Source: Desulfosarcina ovata subsp. ovata (lineage in GTDB: Bacteria > Desulfobacterota > Desulfobacteria > Desulfobacterales > Desulfosarcinaceae). Taken from it: 64,000 nt of DNA. Both the position numbers and the translations under genes were made by a program. The notes beneath the pieces were generated by a model. It was given only the letters and a program-made list of their open reading frames with translations. It did not search any database and was not told the DNA's origin. This document shows, one piece after another, positions 60,202-64,000 of this stretch. Each line of letters opens with the position of its first letter. Position 1 is the stretch's first letter. Location of the stretch: contig NZ_AP021879.1 in NCBI RefSeq assembly GCF_009689005.1, positions 3,224,001 through 3,288,000 on the forward strand, read 5' to 3'.

Positions 60202-63200
60202 CTACACCATGCGCTCGATCTCGCCGATCATCTTTTTCAGCCGCTTGGGCGAGATGGGCCCGTCGGTGCCCACCTCCTGGGCGAAAAGGGAGACCTTGTA
60301 CTCTTCGATGGCCCAGAAAAATTCCTCCACGGCCGCCCGTTTGTCGGCCGAGGCCCTGCCGTTCATGGATTTGAGCATTTCGTTCAGTGTGGCGGTATAG
60401 GGGGCAACCTGGTCCTGGCGGGCGCGATCCTTGGCCAGATCGGTCAGCCCCCGCTGGACCCGGACCGCAATCGTTTTCAGGTAGCGCACCAGATGCAGCA
60501 GCCGCTGACGGTCGTACAGCTGCACGAAGTTGTCGGGCACCAGCCGGCGGGCCTCGCCCTTGAGGGTCTCCAGGAATTCGGCCACCACCGGCGCGGAAAT
60601 ACGTTTCTGTTCGACCTCCAGGATGCGGCATTGGACCTCGTGGTGGGCTTCGATCACGGCGATCACCGCCTCGCGAAAATCCTGTCCACACCCATGCACC
60701 CGCAGGGCCATCAACTCGGCCACCCGGGCATCGAAATCAGCCGCCGTGAGCGGACTGACGGCAAACAATTGGCGGGTGACCCGTTCGACCAGCTGCGCCT
60801 CAACCGCGGCCATTCCGCCGAAATAAACGACCTGGCGTTTGAGCAGTCCCGGAAGTTTGAGATTCTTTTTCAGAAATTTGACGTCATCGGCAAAACGACG
60901 GGTCAGAAGAGCGGCCACGCCATCGCGGTGGGCCGCATCCGCCGCACGGGAATCGGTAAAGACACGGATCCCGACCGCTTCATTCTCAACGGCCAGGCGG
61001 GGGTAGATGCGCCACGGCGTGCCCTGCCGGTCGTCCACGCTGAGCACCTCGGGCAGATCACCGAAATCCCAGTCGGCAATGCCGGTGCGTTCCCATTTTC
61101 TTTTGATCGCCTGGAGACCCGGGGGCAACGCCGGGTCCGCCGACTGCTGGTCGAGCAGGGTTTCATCCCGGCCACTGGCCACCACCCGTCCCTTGGCGTC
61201 GGTGATGGAAAGCCGCATCCGCAAATGCTCGGGCAGTTGATCGACCGGCCAGACCGAAGCCGGGATGTCCACCTGCAGATGCTCGAAGAGAAAACGACTC
61301 AAGGCCGCCGTCAGGCTCTCCCGGCCGCGGGGCATTTTGTCCACGATCGTCTCCACGGTCTCGGCCACCGGCACCAACTGGACCCGGTAGGCTTTGGGCA
61401 AGCCTTTGATCAGGGCGGTGATCTTCTCGGCCAGCAGCCCCGGCACCAGCCAGTCCAGCTGCTCGCGGGGCACGTCGCCGGTGGTCTCGGCAGGGATGGT
61501 CACGGTGACCCCGTCGGCGTCGGTCCCCGGATCGAAGACATAGTCGCAGTCGAGCACCCGGTGCCCCAGGTCCAGCTTCTGGGGAAACTGCGCCAGCACC
61601 GTCTCCTCGGGCCGGTAGCGGGTCAGCATCTCGCGGTCCAGACGCAGGAAACCGTCGCCGCCCTGTTTGCGGATACGATATTTAAGGGTACGGATGTCGC
61701 ACACACCGGGAAGGCGCTCGCGGTAAAAGGCGACCAGGCTCTCGTCATCCACCAGGATGTCGCGCCGCCGGATGCGATCCTCCATGCCGCGCACCTCGGC
61801 CACCAGATCGGCGTTGTGCTGCATGAACGCCAGGGGCTGTTTGACGTCCATCTCGATCAGCGCGCTACGGATAAAAATGTCACTGGCCTTCTCCGCATCG
61901 ATGCGACCGAAGGCCACCTGCCGGTCCTGAACGATGGGCAGGCCGAAAAGGGTCACCTGCTCCTGGGCCACCACCTCCCCACGGCTGCGCGACCAGTGGG
62001 GATCGCTGGTGCTCCGGCGGCACAGCTCGCCCCCCAGGGGCTCCAGCCAGGCCACATCGATGGTGGCCACCGTGCGGGCGTAGAGCCGCGAGGTTTCGAC
62101 CATCTCGGCGGCCACGATCCAGCTGCCCGGGTTCTTGAACAGGCCCGATCCGGGAAAAATCATCACCTCGCGCTCCCGGGCGGCCCGGAAAAAAACCTTC
62201 TCCTTCTGCATGGCGATGTTGGAGAGAAAACCGCTCAGGATCGAACGCTGAATGGCCGCATACAGCGGGTGAAAGCGCCCCTTGGCGTCCTTGGCGGCGA
62301 CCGGGACGTCGCCATTGCCACCGGGATCGAGTCCCTGCTCGCGCAGCACCGCAGTGATCTGGCGGTGGATGTCGCGCCACTCGCGGATACGCCGGAAGGA
62401 GAGAAAATGCTGGCGGCAGAATTTTTTCAGGGCGTTCATGCTGCGCGGCGCATCCCCCCCGGTGTGGAGCGCCTGCCAGATGTTGAGAATGGTGATAAAA
62501 TCGGACAGCGGATCTACGAAGCGTCGGTGGGCCTGGTCGGCCTGGGCCTCCCTGTCCAGGGGGCGTTCGCGCACATCCTGAATGCTCAAGGCCGCGGCAA
62601 TGACCGTCATCTGCCAAAGGCAGCTTTCTTTTTGGGCCTCGATGAGCATGCGCGACAGGCGCGGATCGATGGGCATGCGGGCCATGATTTGACCGGTCTC
62701 GGTCAGTCGATAAGGAGCCGCCCCCTTGCGCCGCGTCTCGACCCGGCCGATGGCGCCCAGCTCCTCCAGCAGATTGAAGCCGTCGCGAATGCTTTTTTCC
62801 GCCGGCCGGTCGACAAAGGGAAAGTCGGCCACATCGCCCAGTTTCAGGGCGATCATGCGCAGGATCACCTCGGCCAGGTTGGCGCGCAGGATCTCCGGCT
62901 GGGTGAACAGGGGCCGGTTCAGATAATCCTCTTCGGCAAACAGACGGACACACACCCCGTTCTGCACCCGGCCACAACGCCCCTTGCGCTGGTCGGCGCT
63001 GCTGCGCGAAATCGGCACCACCGGCAGGCTGGTGGTGCGCGAGCGCGGCACATACTGGGAGATGCGCGCCAGTCCCGTATCCACCACATAGCGGATGCCG
63101 GGAATGGTGATGGAGGTCTCGGCCACGTTGGTGGCCACGATGATCTTGCGATAACCCGTGGACGCGAACACCCGTTTCTGCTCGCCGGGACTCAGGCGGG

Positions 63201-64000
63201 CGAACAGGGGCAGGACCAGGGTGCGCGGATAGCCGCGGCCTTCCAGGACCTCACAGGTCTCGCGGATATCCTGCTCGGTGGGCATGAAGACCAGGATATC
63301 GCCCCGGCCCTGCCGGCGGATCAGCTCGTCGATGGCCTGGGCCGCCAGTTCCACGGTGGTGCGCTCTTCCCGATCCTCGGGCTCGGCATCGGGAAAGAAA
63401 TAGCGCGTCTCCACCGGAAAAAGCCGTCCGGAAACCTCGATCACCGGCGCATCGTCAAAGGCCTTTGAGAACTTCTCGGTATCGATGGTGGCAGAGGTAA
63501 TGATCAGCTTGAGGTTCCTTCGCCGCTGGACCAGGCGTTTCAAAATGCCCAGCACGAAATCGATGTTCAGGCTGCGCTCGTGGGCCTCGTCCACGATGAT
63601 GGTGTCGTATTCGTTGAGCCAGGGATCGCCCTGGGTCTCGGCCAGAAGGATACCGTCGGTGACCACCTTGATGTAGGCGTCCGGATCGCTCTTGTCCTGG
63701 AAACGGATCTTGTAGCCCACCGAACGGCCCAGGTCCTCGCCCAGCTCTTCGGCGATGCGCGCGGACACGGTGGTGGCGGCAATGCGCCGGGGCTGGGTGC
63801 ATGCGATCTTGCCATCGACGCCCCGGCCGGCGGCCAGGCAGAATTTGGGAATCTGGGTGGTCTTGCCCGATCCGGTTTCACCGGAGATGATGACGACCGG
63901 ATGATTGCGGATGGCCTCGACGATGTCGGCCTTGGCTGCGGTGATGGGCAGATGGTCGAGGTCATCGAAACGGGGCAACCGCTGCTGGCGGTGCTGACGG
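60202..64000 (-). CDS. hrpA: ATP-dependent RNA helicase HrpA (5' end outside window)
   Basis: At least 1265 residues of a DEAH-box helicase; the frame is open to the window edge (RQHRQQRLPRFDDLDHLPIT), so the true start lies beyond 64000. Motifs: GETGSGKTTQI (I), QPRR (Ia), VDEAHERSLN (II, DEAH), TSATID (III), NVAETSITI (V) and QRKGRCGR (VI), then the HA2/ratchet part, an OB fold and a long C-terminal DUF3418-type region (to about residue 1258). E. coli HrpA has about 1300 residues, so only ~30-50 are missing. HrpA acts on ribosomes and mRNA. Not part of the XendoU/KAP operon but on the same strand. Confidence 0.93.
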   Translation of the reverse strand, partial: RQHRQQRLPRFDDLDHLPITAAKADIVEAIRNHPVVIISGETGSGKTTQIPKFCLAAGRGVDGKIACTQPRRIAATTVSARIAEELGEDLGRSVGYKIRFQDKSDPDAYIKVVTDGILLAETQGDPWLNEYDTIIVDEAHERSLNIDFVLGILKRLVQRRRNLKLIITSATIDTEKFSKAFDDAPVIEVSGRLFPVETRYFFPDAEPEDREERTTVELAAQAIDELIRRQGRGDILVFMPTEQDIRETCEVLEGRGYPRTLVLPLFARLSPGEQKRVFASTGYRKIIVATNVAETSITIPGIRYVVDTGLARISQYVPRSRTTSLPVVPISRSSADQRKGRCGRVQNGVCVRLFAEEDYLNRPLFTQPEILRANLAEVILRMIALKLGDVADFPFVDRPAEKSIRDGFNLLEELGAIGRVETRRKGAAPYRLTETGQIMARMPIDPRLSRMLIEAQKESCLWQMTVIAAALSIQDVRERPLDREAQADQAHRRFVDPLSDFITILNIWQALHTGGDAPRSMNALKKFCRQHFLSFRRIREWRDIHRQITAVLREQGLDPGGNGDVPVAAKDAKGRFHPLYAAIQRSILSGFLSNIAMQKEKVFFRAAREREVMIFPGSGLFKNPGSWIVAAEMVETSRLYARTVATIDVAWLEPLGGELCRRSTSDPHWSRSRGEVVAQEQVTLFGLPIVQDRQVAFGRIDAEKASDIFIRSALIEMDVKQPLAFMQHNADLVAEVRGMEDRIRRRDILVDDESLVAFYRERLPGVCDIRTLKYRIRKQGGDGFLRLDREMLTRYRPEETVLAQFPQKLDLGHRVLDCDYVFDPGTDADGVTVTIPAETTGDVPREQLDWLVPGLLAEKITALIKGLPKAYRVQLVPVAETVETIVDKMPRGRESLTAALSRFLFEHLQVDIPASVWPVDQLPEHLRMRLSITDAKGRVVASGRDETLLDQQSADPALPPGLQAIKRKWERTGIADWDFGDLPEVLSVDDRQGTPWRIYPRLAVENEAVGIRVFTDSRAADAAHRDGVAALLTRRFADDVKFLKKNLKLPGLLKRQVVYFGGMAAVEAQLVERVTRQLFAVSPLTAADFDARVAELMALRVHGCGQDFREAVIAVIEAHHEVQCRILEVEQKRISAPVVAEFLETLKGEARRLVPDNFVQLYDRQRLLHLVRYLKTIAVRVQRGLTDLAKDRARQDQVAPYTATLNEMLKSMNGRASADKRAAVEEFFWAIEEYKVSLFAQEVGTDGPISPKRLKKMIGEIERMV

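Noticed and set aside
60493..63468. 991-codon plus-strand frame opposite hrpA
   Set aside because: High-GC antisense shadow of hrpA; composition rich in Gly, Gln, His and Arg, no domain, no ribosome-binding site.

Overview
The window looks like chromosomal DNA of a mesophilic Gram-negative bacterium. It most resembles a sulfate-reducing Desulfobacterota (Desulfosarcina/Desulfatitalea-like): there is an outer-membrane CsgG-like lipoprotein, a CoA-transferase fused to a GNAT domain, a Tat-exported transporter protein, a long HrpA helicase and very many IS elements. The taxon is inferred from gene content, not from a marker gene.

Layout. (1) 1-8941: an apparently dedicated secreted-repeat-protein locus. 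It has a CsgG-like secretion lipoprotein (now split by an IS1634-type element), a small secreted protein, a protein made of seven ~35-residue beta-type repeats, a divergent protein carrying the same repeats, and then a sigma-70-family factor, a zinc-binding anti-sigma-like protein and a membrane protein with a DUF4384-like C terminus. (2) 9010-12720: a decayed transposase and an acyl-CoA hydrolase/CoA-transferase-GNAT fusion with a clear terminator. (3) 12718-40640: a mobile-element graveyard that starts at a 3' fragment of an initiator-type tRNA-Met, a probable integration scar. It holds two identical inverted copies of a DruA-carrying IS, one of which splits an N-formylglutamate-amidohydrolase-like/ParB fusion gene; two AT-rich secreted-protein genes; a frameshifted CHC2/TOPRIM primase; a dispersed ~130-160 bp repeat (three copies); IS1-like and IS256-like elements; a deleted phage terminase; a RadC-type JAB protein; a TIR gene cut by a Tn7/Tn5053-type transposon (33368-39620); and scraps of beta-lactamase and YbaK genes. 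(4) 40770-53907: more ordinary genes (UspA, a metallo-beta-lactamase-fold hydrolase) and a catabolic cluster: polyamine-type ABC importer, SDR, formamidase-like enzyme, DeoR regulator and ketopantoate-reductase-like enzyme on the minus strand, facing an APH-fold kinase and a class-III PLP enzyme resembling amino-alcohol phosphate phospholyases. A 101-bp MITE with perfect inverted repeats and target duplication lies at 41459. (5) 53989-59742: a two-gene unit with a cytoplasmic XendoU-type endoribonuclease carrying a lamin-tail domain, followed by a 1476-residue membrane protein that joins a ~13-repeat YCF48/BNR propeller to a KAP-family P-loop NTPase. (6) 60202-end: HrpA, cut by the window edge.

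The best candidates for undescribed biology are the XendoU-LTD / YCF48-KAP pair, the CsgG-linked repeat-protein locus with its own sigma/anti-sigma pair, the five-gene TniA/TniB transposon with two small zinc proteins and no visible TniQ, and the FGase-ParB fusion. No CRISPR array, rRNA or intact tRNA was seen.
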